From the NCBI GenBank assembly GCA_001460835.1, contig CYKH01000931.1:1-31991 (forward strand): 31,991 nt of DNA. Reading direction: 5' to 3'. A program made the position numbers and the translations under genes. Positions 18,418-27,427 of the stretch are shown one piece after another. The number at the start of each line of letters is the position of its first letter. The stretch's first letter is position 1. This DNA is from Bodo saltans (lineage: Eukaryota > Euglenozoa > Kinetoplastea > Eubodonida > Bodonidae). Under the pieces are notes generated by a model. That model was not told where the DNA came from and made no database searches. It saw only the letters and a program-made list of their open reading frames with translations.

Positions 18418-21000
18418 ATGGCGACAGTTCCCAAGGAAATTGTCGCAGGGAACACAACGTACGGCCACTTTCCCGAGCGTCATCACGACGCGTACGCGCC
18501 AACCTCCATGTTGCCGCCCATTGCAACCGGAGACCCTCCCCCCACGCATACGTGGCGCTATTGTGTTGCCAAAGCACAGGGCAACACGGTGTACTTCTCG
18601 AACAAAGCAACTGGGGCAGTGGTGTGGGTCCTTCCCGATCTGGCACCGATTGACGGTTCTATTGTTGTGATGAAAACAGTGGGTACCGTCGACTCAGCCC
18701 TCAGACGCGCCCAGAGGCATGCAGGAGTTGCGCTCTCCGCAGCTGGAACCTCTGCTGCTGCTGCGGACCCAGGAAACAGCAGCACAGCCTCGTCTGTTGA
18801 GGCACCACCACCGGCGACCGCAACAGTACCGGCTGCCCAGCCAACAGCGGCAGCGGCAACTTCGAGCGTTGAGTCACCAACATCGATCACATCCGGCTTG
18901 AAGTCAATCCAAGACAAATTACAAGAGTCGATTCGCCAACGTCTCGCTGCGCGTGGCATTCAGCGCTCCACATCACCCTCCACAACCATCATTGGGACAT
19001 CGGTGCCCACCACAGTGGTTGATACCCCAGCAGCAACTGCAGTTTCTCCCCCACAGCCACAACCAGCACACGGCACTGCTGCTGCAGCGTTACCACACGA
19101 TACCCCTCCTCCCATTGTCACCGACACCGCAGCCCCATCATCTGCAATTGTCAGCTCAACATCTCCTGGAGGCGGTGGTGTTCGTGATAGGATTGCACAG
19201 TGGCGTGCTGGCAAGGGTGGTCCAAGAATGTCACGGTCCACCACACCGCAACAGTCGATCACTCCAGTGTCCGAGTCGCCTTCAGGCGGTCGAACTCGGG
19301 AGTCTTCTCAGCAGCCGTCGTTGGTTGTGGCTCGTGTTGAACGGGATGCGGCCGAAGAGCCAACAGGCGATGATCCATCGCCCAAGAAACCACTCCATCG
19401 ACCAACGCCGCAACGTAGTAGCATGTCTGGAGCAAAGCAGGAGACATCATCGCAACAGGAAACAGACACCATGCAGCGGGATGTCTACGAGGAGAAGCGA
19501 AGGCAGATGCTCATGGCGGATGAAGCCCTGCAGCGCGAAAAGGCCGAACTACTCAGGACGGAACGACTTGCAGTGGAGCGAGCTCAGCTTGCGGCTGAAA
19601 CACGTGCAAGAGAAGAAGAAAACTACGCACGGATCGTTTCAGAGCGTCGCCGGATGGAGGAGGAGCGCCTGGCACTAGAACAGCGAGATCGGCAACGCGT
19701 GATGGACATGATTGCGCGGGCAGAGGTCGATCGTATGCGAGAAGCGGCTGCACACGCTGTGGATGCATTTGCACTGGCAGACGAAGACGCTAAGAAAAGG
19801 GAAGAGGCGGCGAGAAATCGGGCGACAAGTTTTGCTGAGGCAATCACTCAATCCCTCATTGATGATGTTGCCCAAGACCGTCGCCAACAGCACAAGAGCG
19901 CCGCAGGACAGCAGCAAGCTCATCATCAACATGCTGCGAGATCGTCATCGTCGTCCTCCGACGAAGGCGCTCCGCTGGACGCTCAGCATCGATACACCAT
20001 CGCTGGTTTGAACTCCTCGTCATCGGTACACCCAACGAAAAGCGTGGCAACGATTCAATACACCCCTCAGCTCAAGTACATGGGACACATTGGAGGTGGT
20101 CCCACCGTGACGGCTGCTGCTCGAGGAGCTGCGTACGCCAACGCCCTTGGGACTAGTGCATCTTTGTCCAACCGAAGCACCAATAAGGCCCTTCTCCAGA
20201 CCTCAACCGACCAACGGCAGCACAATCAACTGACATTGCAACGATCAGGCGTTGGCACCTACGTGTACGATGCGCCGCAGAACACTGTGCGGTACGACGG
20301 AAAGTGGAAGCACGACAAGAAGCACGGGCAGGGTGACATGTCCACGTCCAACGTTGTGTACGAAGGCCGATGGCGCGACGATAAGATACACGGGAAGGGG
20401 ATGCTGCAAACAAAGAATATCAAAGCCTCGCTTACCACACGTGATGGTGCTGCTCACGGCAATGCAATCGTTCAAACCACGTCGGGAAGCTCTTTTATGG
20501 GTCGAATTGAGAAGAATGTCGTCTCATCACCTGGAGCCTTATCGTTGGGCAACGGTGATCATGTCGAGTGGAAGTGGGCAGATCCTAGAGCCCGCGGCAC
20601 CGGAGAATGCCGCATTCAGTTCCACAATGGCGACAGCTACGTAGGAAGTGTGGACCAGTACTTGCTACACGGCAAAGGCGCCTATTTATCGATGGATGGC
20701 GATGAGTACATTGGCGACTTCACTCGCGGCGCCATGGAGGGGGCTTCTGGCTTTTTCCGATTTGCGAATGGCAATACGTACGAGGGAGGGATGAGCAGCG
20801 GCTTGTTCCACGGTATTGGTGTGTACTACAGTGTGAACGAATATGTCTACGAGGGGGAGTGGGTAGAGGGGCAAATGCATGGAAAAGGGCGCGTCACGTA
20901 CAAAAATGGTGATGTGTGGGAAGGATCGTTCGACCACGACGCTAGAAGGCAGGGGCGCTATGTTGCATCAACCGCGTTTCAACTCCCACTTGCATCTTGA
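18418..21000 (+). CDS. WW-domain / coiled-coil / MORN-repeat protein
   Basis: 860 residues from ATG 18418; the open frame extends upstream but contains a splice-type ACAG at 18367-18370 and no earlier ATG. A WW-like domain lies near residues 42-75 (TWRYCVAKAQGNTVYFSN, with the second Trp in VVWVLP). A Pro/Ala/Ser/Thr-rich disordered stretch follows (about 95-340), then a charged coiled coil (about 345-480). The C-terminal third contains MORN repeats: YDGKWKHDKKHGQG, YEGRWRDDKIHGKG, YVGSVDQYLLHGKG, YIGDFTRGAMEGASG, YEGGMSSGLFHGIG, YEGEWVEGQMHGKG, then a last partial unit. MORN proteins often act at membranes and cytoskeletal junctions, including the trypanosome flagellar-pocket hook complex; WW domains bind Pro-rich peptides. 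A cortical scaffold role is inferred. No specific orthologue is recognised. Confidence 0.75.
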   Translation: MATVPKEIVAGNTTYGHFPERHHDAYAPTSMLPPIATGDPPPTHTWRYCVAKAQGNTVYFSNKATGAVVWVLPDLAPIDGSIVVMKTVGTVDSALRRAQRHAGVALSAAGTSAAAADPGNSSTASSVEAPPPATATVPAAQPTAAAATSSVESPTSITSGLKSIQDKLQESIRQRLAARGIQRSTSPSTTIIGTSVPTTVVDTPAATAVSPPQPQPAHGTAAAALPHDTPPPIVTDTAAPSSAIVSSTSPGGGGVRDRIAQWRAGKGGPRMSRSTTPQQSITPVSESPSGGRTRESSQQPSLVVARVERDAAEEPTGDDPSPKKPLHRPTPQRSSMSGAKQETSSQQETDTMQRDVYEEKRRQMLMADEALQREKAELLRTERLAVERAQLAAETRAREEENYARIVSERRRMEEERLALEQRDRQRVMDMIARAEVDRMREAAAHAVDAFALADEDAKKREEAARNRATSFAEAITQSLIDDVAQDRRQQHKSAAGQQQAHHQHAARSSSSSSDEGAPLDAQHRYTIAGLNSSSSVHPTKSVATIQYTPQLKYMGHIGGGPTVTAAARGAAYANALGTSASLSNRSTNKALLQTSTDQRQHNQLTLQRSGVGTYVYDAPQNTVRYDGKWKHDKKHGQGDMSTSNVVYEGRWRDDKIHGKGMLQTKNIKASLTTRDGAAHGNAIVQTTSGSSFMGRIEKNVVSSPGALSLGNGDHVEWKWADPRARGTGECRIQFHNGDSYVGSVDQYLLHGKGAYLSMDGDEYIGDFTRGAMEGASGFFRFANGNTYEGGMSSGLFHGIGVYYSVNEYVYEGEWVEGQMHGKGRVTYKNGDVWEGSFDHDARRQGRYVASTAFQLPLAS

Positions 21001-21129
21001 TGTGGCATATGGGGTGACATTTTTTTTTATTTTGTACAATTTCAGAAACGCAATTCAATAGATATCATTGTCTGCAACTGTAGTTACAGGTTGAATATTT
21101 TGATAGACGACGCTTTCACTGATGAAAAC

Positions 21130-21160
21130 GAATTTCTTCCTTTTCGGACACGTTCAGCAG
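21130..21160 (+). promoter_or_regulatory. Candidate trans-splice acceptor for the small interrupted gene
   Basis: ATTTCTTCCTTTTC followed by TTCAGCAG (AG 21156-21157 or 21159-21160) lies about 30 nt before ATG 21189. This placement supports 21189, not the internal ATG 21318, as the real translation start. Confidence 0.45.
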
Positions 21161-21188
21161 GCCAAAAAAAAGTGGAAACGAATCAATC

Positions 21189-21626
21189 ATGGGGCGCTAC
21201 ACTCAAGAGCGCACAAACAAACAATTTTTTGTTGCCCGTGCAAATGCGTTCTTTAGCAGACTTCCCGTTGCTGCGTAAGAACGTGCTCTCGCCGTAGAAG
21301 CTCTCAAGCAAGGGCGCATGAAGCCGTGGCGGTACACAAAAGAAAGAATCCTAGGTGCACCCATCGCTCTCAACTTTGATTACAATCCCCGACCGGTGAG
21401 ACTGATCGGCACGATTATGGACGCACATTCCATGGAGACGAGCCTTAAAGGAGGGCTGAAGGTGTTCTCCAAGAGTGAAGAGACGAACCTCTCCTTGTGG
21501 ATCCCAGCATCAAACCCAAAGTTAAGATATGAGGTGACTGCAGCTCGTGGATCGTTTGAGCATTACTTGAATGAGCGCGATAAATGGGATGAGGCGTGGC
21601 TGACTGGTCGCGCCCGTATCAAATAG
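21189..21626 (+). CDS. Small basic protein of unknown function with an in-frame TAA at codon 30
   Basis: From ATG 21189 the frame reads MGRYTQERTNKQFF and on to PVAA, meets TAA at 21276-21278, and continues open in the same frame (ERALAVEALKQGRMKPW) to the TAG ending at 21626. Without that stop it would be a 145-residue basic protein. The sequence before and after the stop has the same charged, helical character, and the splice-type acceptor lies upstream of 21189. These points suggest one gene carrying a single premature stop or base error. The fallback is a 102-residue protein from ATG 21318. The middle (RPVRLIGTIMDAH, then LSLWIPASN) looks beta-rich and could be an OB-like fold. Size and basicity would suit a mitochondrial RNA or ribosome-associated protein, but I do not recognise it. 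Confidence 0.55.
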
Positions 21627-21927
21627 TTCTGTTTTGAATGGATGAGTGGGTTTGTGTTGGACGAGGAAAATGTGAGCGCGCAACCACAAACAGTAACGCT
21701 GCTGGGTACCACTGTGTGGTTGTTTGCGCCGTCCTCTTTTTTTTTTTTTGTGGCTTTCACGACGAACCACCTCTCCTTTGTGAATTATTTTATTTGCTTT
21801 GATAGTGACTAAAGTGATAACTTCATATCAGAATCCACTTTTTTTCTCCCTTTTTTTCTTCCTCGCTACTTTTTCGGGACGAAGTGATTAAAGCGCCCTG
21901 GAGAGAAGGAGTTGCCTTATCATCCTC
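21627..21927 (+). promoter_or_regulatory. Intergenic gap with a strong candidate trans-splice acceptor
   Basis: This 301-nt gap holds a T13 run near 21737-21749 and a long pyrimidine tract at 21838-21875 (TTTTTTTCTCCC, then T7 and CTTCCTCG). AG at 21883-21884 is the likely splice acceptor, leaving about 43 nt of 5' UTR before ATG 21928. Nothing else is recognised. Confidence 0.5.
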
Positions 21928-23994
21928 ATGCAGCTCGCGTTTCATCATCAAAAACGGCTGCTTCAAAGCCATCAGCAGGACCGAGACAACCTTTGTAAGA
22001 AGAGGAAGACATGTCTGGTAGTCGCCGCAGTGGTCATTACTTCTGTCCTCCTCATCATCGCCCTTGTCCTACTCGCCGATCACCACGAGTCCATTGTACT
22101 CCACTCCCCACCGCCACCACAGCGGAGGGAGGGGGACGGCGATTTGTACATACCCACCCGACAAAGAGTCAAAATGAACAAACATGCACCTAGTGTTCCC
22201 CTGTTCAAACCTTTGGCAGTAGACGCACTCAGATCTAAGCAACAGGTGATTCTTTCGTTGACTGCTCGCCAAGCAAACAAGACAGTCATCGTACCGCCAC
22301 TACCGCCTTCGGCTCCAGCTATTCCTGGGCGAAGAGTGCTCGCCATCTTAGGGAGGGGTACCCTAGTGGAGAGGGCGGTGATACCATTGCCAGGAGACCA
22401 AGGCGCACCCTACACCAATCCACCGCCCCTGCACCACGACACCATCACAAGGGCAATGAAGTCGTTGTCCCCTTGGGTATTTATCCCACGTCACTATCTG
22501 CGCCGTTACTCAGCGAGAGAGTATATGCCAAAGGACGCGAACGAGATGTACCCCCCTCCACATGAAAACTACTGCGCACAGTCCACCGCAACCGGAGGAG
22601 GCGACGCAGAGTTTATTGACTGCTATCGTGTTAAGCCTTCTGCCTTCAACGCCGCCCCTCTTCCTTATGCGGAGGCTGCAGCATGTGACTGGATCTGGGG
22701 TGGAAAGGAGAAGAACATTTCGATTGAATCTGTTAACTTTGAAGTGTTACAAGTGCCTCCTTCGATTCAAAGCAGCGTTGCCGCATTCACCCCTCCATGC
22801 ATCCGAACATTAAGCCCAACAACCGCTGCTGCTGCTCTACCGTCTAATGCAACTGCGTTTGATCGCGCGATCTTCAACCTTCGCGTCGTGACGTTTCAGG
22901 CTGAAGATGGACGCCCTGCCGGGGCGCGTATTGCTGTGCGACCAATGGGCTGTTTGTCGCAGCAGTACCACACGCAAATTCAGCACAACAAGAAACCCCC
23001 TGTGATTGCGTTGCTTGGTCACTCCCACCAGCGCCTTATGGGTGCGATGTTATGCATGATGTGGAACCTGACGAGCTGTCACCTCTTCAAGAAAATGTTA
23101 TCCATGGTGGTACAAACACCAACCTCAGAAGATCATTTGACTGCTCGTCATGAACCAACACCATGGGGGAGTCCTCCTGTTGTGCTGACATTTGTGCGGG
23201 CACCGGGCGACGTGACCCTGCGGCTTGGATCCAGTGACAGTCCGAAGTGGACCAACGCAGTGGGCGCTGACTCTGCCGCGTCCGTACCAGATATGGTGGT
23301 GTACGGCAGAGGTGCCTGGGATCTTGTCTTCTGGGGAACGCTACCCGGTGAGCTCATAGCCGACATGACGAAAAGCTTCGTCGCGATTCATCGTGCATTG
23401 CCCAGCACAACGCGGCTTGTGGTCTACTTGCTGCACTATACGCAGCCAATCCGGAGATCAGGCCCACGCCGAGGCCAGCGTGGTTACCACCCGTGGCAAA
23501 AAGTTCTTCGTGAGATGTGCCTCTCTGAGGAACGAACGCAAGCTGTACGGTTAGCAACGCTGTGCGCCATAAAAGCTGCCATTCGCCAACTTGATGATTT
23601 GTCAGGTCTGAACGGTAGGGAAGGAGCAGCCAAAGGCTCGACGCTACGGGATCGAATTGAAATCTTCGACGTGTTCCACGAAACGAGCCTCGTGCCGAGT
23701 TCATGGGTCAAGCCACTCACTGATTATGGAGGTCACCACTACCTTGACGTCCTTCTTGAAGCAATGACGCAAAAGTTTCTGAGGCGACATATTTGCCCAA
23801 CAGATGGTCTTAAACATCATCATACCGTCGATCAATACCTTGAGGCAGCCTCCGACGAGGTGTGCAGTGTGATGTTGAATTGCACTGCTCGTGGCCCTTG
23901 TCTCGCAGAAATGGGTTGGGGCGGTTCGGCGCCGCTAGATCATTGTGCTTGCAAAAGCCCACGACGAGTCGAGCGCTTTTGCTCGAAGTACTGA
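21928..23994 (+). CDS. Type II membrane PC-esterase/SGNH-like protein
   Basis: 688 residues. A basic cytosolic N-terminus ends KKRKT, followed by a membrane segment at about 29-50 (CLVVAAVVITSVLLIIALVL) and a Pro-rich stem, which is type II topology as in Golgi enzymes. The luminal domain resembles the PC-esterase (Cas1/TBL-like) branch of SGNH hydrolases. VIALLGHSHQRLMGAMLC places Ser366 in G-H-S where the family has G-D-S; DLVFWGT lies in the middle; and DYGGHHYLDVLLEAM (Asp599-His604) resembles the C-terminal D-x-x-H element. Such enzymes add or remove acyl groups on glycans. His for Asp in the GDS block is unusual and makes activity uncertain. The C-terminus is Cys-rich (CTARGPC, CACKSPRRVERFC), typical of secreted domains. 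Confidence 0.55.
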   Translation: MQLAFHHQKRLLQSHQQDRDNLCKKRKTCLVVAAVVITSVLLIIALVLLADHHESIVLHSPPPPQRREGDGDLYIPTRQRVKMNKHAPSVPLFKPLAVDALRSKQQVILSLTARQANKTVIVPPLPPSAPAIPGRRVLAILGRGTLVERAVIPLPGDQGAPYTNPPPLHHDTITRAMKSLSPWVFIPRHYLRRYSAREYMPKDANEMYPPPHENYCAQSTATGGGDAEFIDCYRVKPSAFNAAPLPYAEAAACDWIWGGKEKNISIESVNFEVLQVPPSIQSSVAAFTPPCIRTLSPTTAAAALPSNATAFDRAIFNLRVVTFQAEDGRPAGARIAVRPMGCLSQQYHTQIQHNKKPPVIALLGHSHQRLMGAMLCMMWNLTSCHLFKKMLSMVVQTPTSEDHLTARHEPTPWGSPPVVLTFVRAPGDVTLRLGSSDSPKWTNAVGADSAASVPDMVVYGRGAWDLVFWGTLPGELIADMTKSFVAIHRALPSTTRLVVYLLHYTQPIRRSGPRRGQRGYHPWQKVLREMCLSEERTQAVRLATLCAIKAAIRQLDDLSGLNGREGAAKGSTLRDRIEIFDVFHETSLVPSSWVKPLTDYGGHHYLDVLLEAMTQKFLRRHICPTDGLKHHHTVDQYLEAASDEVCSVMLNCTARGPCLAEMGWGGSAPLDHCACKSPRRVERFCSKY

Positions 23995-24462
23995 GGATAT
24001 CTACCAGTGGATGTTTAACTAACTGTCAGACAGTTGCTTGAGACAGTGTGCTGGCGCCATCTATTATATCGTACTGTCAACCAACTTTGCTGAATAAGTT
24101 GTTTTTCCCCCCTCCCCAACCACTTTTTTGTTTCTTGAAAGAGCATAAATGCCCGTTGCTTTGTTCTTCGGTGTATTGGTTAGCGTTTTTGGCGAGACTT
24201 CTTTGGGGCGGTATTGCCCTGAGTAGTCTCGAAAGGCTTCGCTTTAATACTCGGCGAACTCGCACGCATGACGCCCCCCTTAACTTGGTTTGTGACACAG
24301 TGGCTTATCGCTACTGAAACTGGAAAGTTTACACGATTTTTTTCTTATGAAGGTGTTGTGATAATGGGTCTGTCAAATTGTGAGGGACCATGATGCGTCG
24401 CATTTTGTCCTTGTTGCTTGTCATTCTTGCAAAACATAGAAAGACAACTTTAGGGGATCGTC
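23995..24462. other. 468-nt intergenic region before the transporter array
   Basis: It contains a small palindrome (AACTGTC-A-GACAGTT, 24021-24035), a pyrimidine tract at about 24098-24134 and a second T-rich tract ending in AG at 24351-24352, the likely acceptor for the decayed first transporter. Only very short open frames are present, none convincing. No RNA gene is recognised. Confidence 0.4.
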
Positions 24463-25510
24463 ATGTCCACTCGGACCATCGACGACGATCATTGTCACAT
24501 TGTGGCAGCAACGGAATTGCCTTCAGCTGCAAACCCTTCAACGTCGCCGCGCGTTGCTTTCAGCACCCCCGTTGCACCACTCCCTCATAAGCCTCTTTAT
24601 TGCCACATAGCCCTTGTTGCCTCACAGGTCATTTTTTCTACAACAATGACCATTGTGCGGTCTGCGTTTGTGGATTCAAATGAAGTCTCCCCCATTGTGC
24701 TGGTGACTCTGCGACTTTTTCTTTGCCTCTATGCATTCACGGTGGTACATTATGTTCGTATGTACCGTCGTGCGGCACTGCAGTCGATGAAAAAGTCTCG
24801 GGTGGCCTTTTCTCCAATTTCCGAGGGGACTACAAAGCAACTAAAGCATGAAGCGACCTCACCGACCAGCACTGCTGCTTCTTCGGACGATGATTTTCAC
24901 AATCTTGACAAAGGCTTACTTGAGTGCGCTGCATTTTGTTGGGCGCGTGCGGAATTACAATCAACTTGCTGGGATCTGCAAGTGGTATTAAGTACGCGAA
25001 CGCCGTTACAGCTGGTGCCATGCAACATGCCATTCCGCCGCTGACTTGTTTTTTTTTTTTTGCGATTTTTTTTCTGCAGAGAGAAGTTGTCGCTGCCCAA
25101 AGTCATTGCTCTTATTCTTGCTGTGGTTGGGAACTTGGTGATGGTCCAGGCGTGGTGCGTGTTTGTGGCATCGGTGGAATGTGGCAACGCAACTTCCGCT
25201 GACGACGCAGATGGAAGTGGTGATGCTGCACATGGGCTGCTTGTTTCTGCTTGCGAACGTGATGCGTACTCAGCGTATCTTGTATCCAACGGCCAGTTGT
25301 AAAACTCCTCCCCAAGAGTGATTCTTGTTCCGAACGTACTTATGCGGGTTCGTGGGAATGCTGGCACTGTCCCTTGTTCGATTCGATCTCGTGTGGCACC
25401 AGTTGACGACGTCCGGCATTATCACTCACCAAGTACTCATTGCAATTGGCTTTTCCATCCGGGTTAATCAACTCCACGTTTGCCTATTTTCTGGTGTCAC
25501 CCCTTCCTCG
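24463..25510 (+). pseudogene. Decayed EamA-type (DMT superfamily) transporter, copy 1 of the array
   Basis: ATG 24463 opens a normal N-terminus and first two membrane segments (CHIALVASQVIFSTTMTIVR; DSNEVSPIVLV). The frame is lost near 24920. Transporter sequence then continues in another frame (GITINLLGSASGIKYANAV, PPLTCF) up to a T13 run at 25049-25061 and a T8 run at 25066-25073. It continues in a third frame (LSLPKVIALILAVVGN to CGNATSADDADG), where it stops after SNGQL, and resumes after another break as FRTYLCGFVGMLALSL and HQLTTSGIITHQVLIAIGF. The last two membrane segments are missing. At least four lesions make it a clear pseudogene. Sequence resembles copy 4 (29040) more than copies 2 and 3. 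Confidence 0.88.
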
Positions 25511-25687
25511 AAGTTTAACATATCAATAGTCAATGATCTTACGAAACACACGACGAATCATTTTGATACCTGAAAGCGGCAAGGACTTTTGCCCTTGTCA
25601 TTTGACGCAAAGCGAAACGAACCAAAACCCCGAACCGATAACTGTTCTTGAATTCATGGAACCTTTTTTTCAATGATTTCGTTTTTC

Positions 25688-25705
25688 CCCTCCTCTGAAC
25701 ACAAG
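25688..25705 (+). promoter_or_regulatory. Candidate trans-splice acceptor for transporter copy 2
   Basis: A pyrimidine tract GTTTTTCCCCTCCTCT (25681-25696) is followed by ACACAAG (AG 25704-25705), 16 nt before ATG 25722. Confidence 0.45.
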
Positions 25706-25721
25706 TACCATCGATTCATTC

Positions 25722-27080
25722 ATGTCGCTGGCGAAGGGAACGAAGCTCGTCACTCGCGAGCCCATCACGATGACTGGGGCAACAACCCAATCCAACAAGC
25801 AGTGCGATGAGGATAGCCCTGCCCCCAGCCCACTTGCCCCACCTGCACCCCCCTCGTCACTCCGTTGCCATCTCGCTCTTGGCGCGTCACAGATTATTTT
25901 CGCCGCCTCCATGACGTTTGTGCGGTCTGCTTTTCGCTCATCGGAAGAGGTCTCGCCGATTATTATTGTGTGGTCTCGATTGTTCCTGAGCACGCTGGTG
26001 TTCACCGTCGTCCATTTGGTGCGCATGCAACAGAGGATGAAGGAACTATCAGGGCTGAAATCGCTGCCCTCATCGGTGAGCAGCAACGTCGCATCATCAC
26101 CTGGAGGAGGTGCTGCTGGCGAAGTCGAGCGCCACGAAATAATGCATGCGGACGAGTTCGACGGCCTAACACGTGCCATGAAAATACGAAGCGTGCTACT
26201 TGGTGCGATTGGGATCACCATCAACCTTCTTGGGTCCGCCAGCGGTGTGAAATATTCCAATGCAGTCACTGCTGGTGGGATTCAGTGTGCAGTGCCTCCC
26301 GTGACGTGCGTGATTGCTTACTTTGTCTACGGCGAGATGCTGCCGATGACAAAGGTGATTGCGTTGGTTTTAGCAGTGTCGGGCAACATGATCATGACGC
26401 AGATTTGGTGCTTGTTCACCACCTCCGATGCGTGCACCACAATGATCGGAAATGGCTCCTCCTACTACTTTGGCTGCTTGTGTGTGGTCGTGAACGTCAC
26501 GGTGTACTCACTGTACCTTGTGTTTCAACGGCCGGTGGTGAAGTTGCTACCTACAAGCGAGTTCTTGTTTCGTTCATGTCTTTACGGGCTGTGCAGTATC
26601 AGTATCATTGCCCTATGTGCGTGGACGATGATCTGGGACGAGATCACAACGCCAGGTGTCATGTCACAGAACGTATTCATCGCGATTGGGTTCGCTGGCG
26701 TGATCAATTCTGGCCTTGCGTATTACCTTGTCTCTGTGGGAATCTCGGGCTTGACGCCCAGTATCGCTGGCATCTACTTCTGCAGCCAGCCTATTTTAAT
26801 TTGTATTTTTAGCACGGTGTTTTTGGGCGAGGGTGTGTCTGCCATCCAAGCGGGCGGTGGTGCGTTAGTGATGATTGGTCTGCTTCTTGGTGCCGTGCCT
26901 CCTCACTACTTGCCTCGTTGGTGCCGCGGTGGTGACAGTGATCGTCAGCAGTCAGCTGGTGATGAAGTGGCGCAATGCGACTCTAACGACACCTTGCCGG
27001 TTATTATCACTGAAAGCCCACGGCACTGCGAACAGTACGACAGTTTGGAGAACGCAAGCCCCACAATAACAACTGCATGA
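25722..27080 (+). CDS. EamA-type drug/metabolite transporter (DMT superfamily), copy 2
   Basis: 452 residues, intact. About ten hydrophobic segments fall in two five-helix halves, the DMT/EamA plan: first CHLALGASQIIFAASMTF (about 49-66), last GALVMIGLLLGAV (about 378-390). The EamA-type C-terminal signature AGIYFCSQPILICIFSTVFL followed by GEG is present. A hydrophilic loop between helices 2 and 3 ends in ADEFDGLTRAMKIR, an element shared by all copies. The cytosolic tail carries ESPRHCEQYDSLENA, also found in copies 3 and 4 in related form. Members move small metabolites, amino acids or nucleotide sugars across organelle or plasma membranes; the substrate here is unknown. Copy 3 is the closest relative. 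Confidence 0.8.
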   Translation: MSLAKGTKLVTREPITMTGATTQSNKQCDEDSPAPSPLAPPAPPSSLRCHLALGASQIIFAASMTFVRSAFRSSEEVSPIIIVWSRLFLSTLVFTVVHLVRMQQRMKELSGLKSLPSSVSSNVASSPGGGAAGEVERHEIMHADEFDGLTRAMKIRSVLLGAIGITINLLGSASGVKYSNAVTAGGIQCAVPPVTCVIAYFVYGEMLPMTKVIALVLAVSGNMIMTQIWCLFTTSDACTTMIGNGSSYYFGCLCVVVNVTVYSLYLVFQRPVVKLLPTSEFLFRSCLYGLCSISIIALCAWTMIWDEITTPGVMSQNVFIAIGFAGVINSGLAYYLVSVGISGLTPSIAGIYFCSQPILICIFSTVFLGEGVSAIQAGGGALVMIGLLLGAVPPHYLPRWCRGGDSDRQQSAGDEVAQCDSNDTLPVIITESPRHCEQYDSLENASPTITTA

Positions 27081-27427
27081 CAATCACCGCCGGTTTCTGT
27101 TTCACACAAGCGCTGATGGCATCATCAGTGGAATCTTCACAATCCTTTGTTTACACATGCATACATTCAACACGACGTTGATATCCTTCACATGTCAAAT
27201 CGTTGTTCCTCTGATTTCCTGAAATTATTCCAAGCCCACATACTCTCGCACATTGGGTCGCAAACAAAAAAATAATGTTCACAATTAAAAAAATGGGTAC
27301 ATTTTTAAACGCGATACGATTCACAATCTATAAACATGCGTGTGTTTTTTTTCTGCTGTATCACGCTTCTTTTTAACGGTTCGGCCAGCCCTTTTTTTTT
27401 ATTTTATCAAGACATTGTTTGGTAACC
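27081..27427 (+). promoter_or_regulatory. Intergenic gap with candidate trans-splice acceptor for transporter copy 3
   Basis: This 347-nt A/T-rich gap ends with CCC-T9 (27389-27400) and ATTTTATCAAG (AG 27410-27411), 16 nt before ATG 27428. Several A- and T-runs occur at 27266-27310. Nothing else is recognised. Confidence 0.4.

Noticed and set aside
21276-21282. GTAAG at the in-frame TAA could be a 5' splice site of a short intron in the small gene.
   Set aside because: The sequence after it reads on as coding-like sequence in the same frame and there is no pyrimidine tract before a suitable AG upstream of 21318.
21091-21297. 68-codon open frame without ATG just before and overlapping the small gene.
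   Set aside because: It starts from TTG, has no recognisable content and overlaps the better-supported frame from 21189.
24048-24317. 89-codon open frame in the gap before the transporter array.
   Set aside because: No ATG start, no recognisable domain, and it runs through pyrimidine tracts typical of intergenic DNA.
25045-25080. A possible cis-spliced intron end (long T tract then CTGCAG) in transporter copy 1.
   Set aside because: Alignment with intact copies shows coding sequence on both sides and within the tract, plus other lesions; cis introns are very rare in kinetoplastids.
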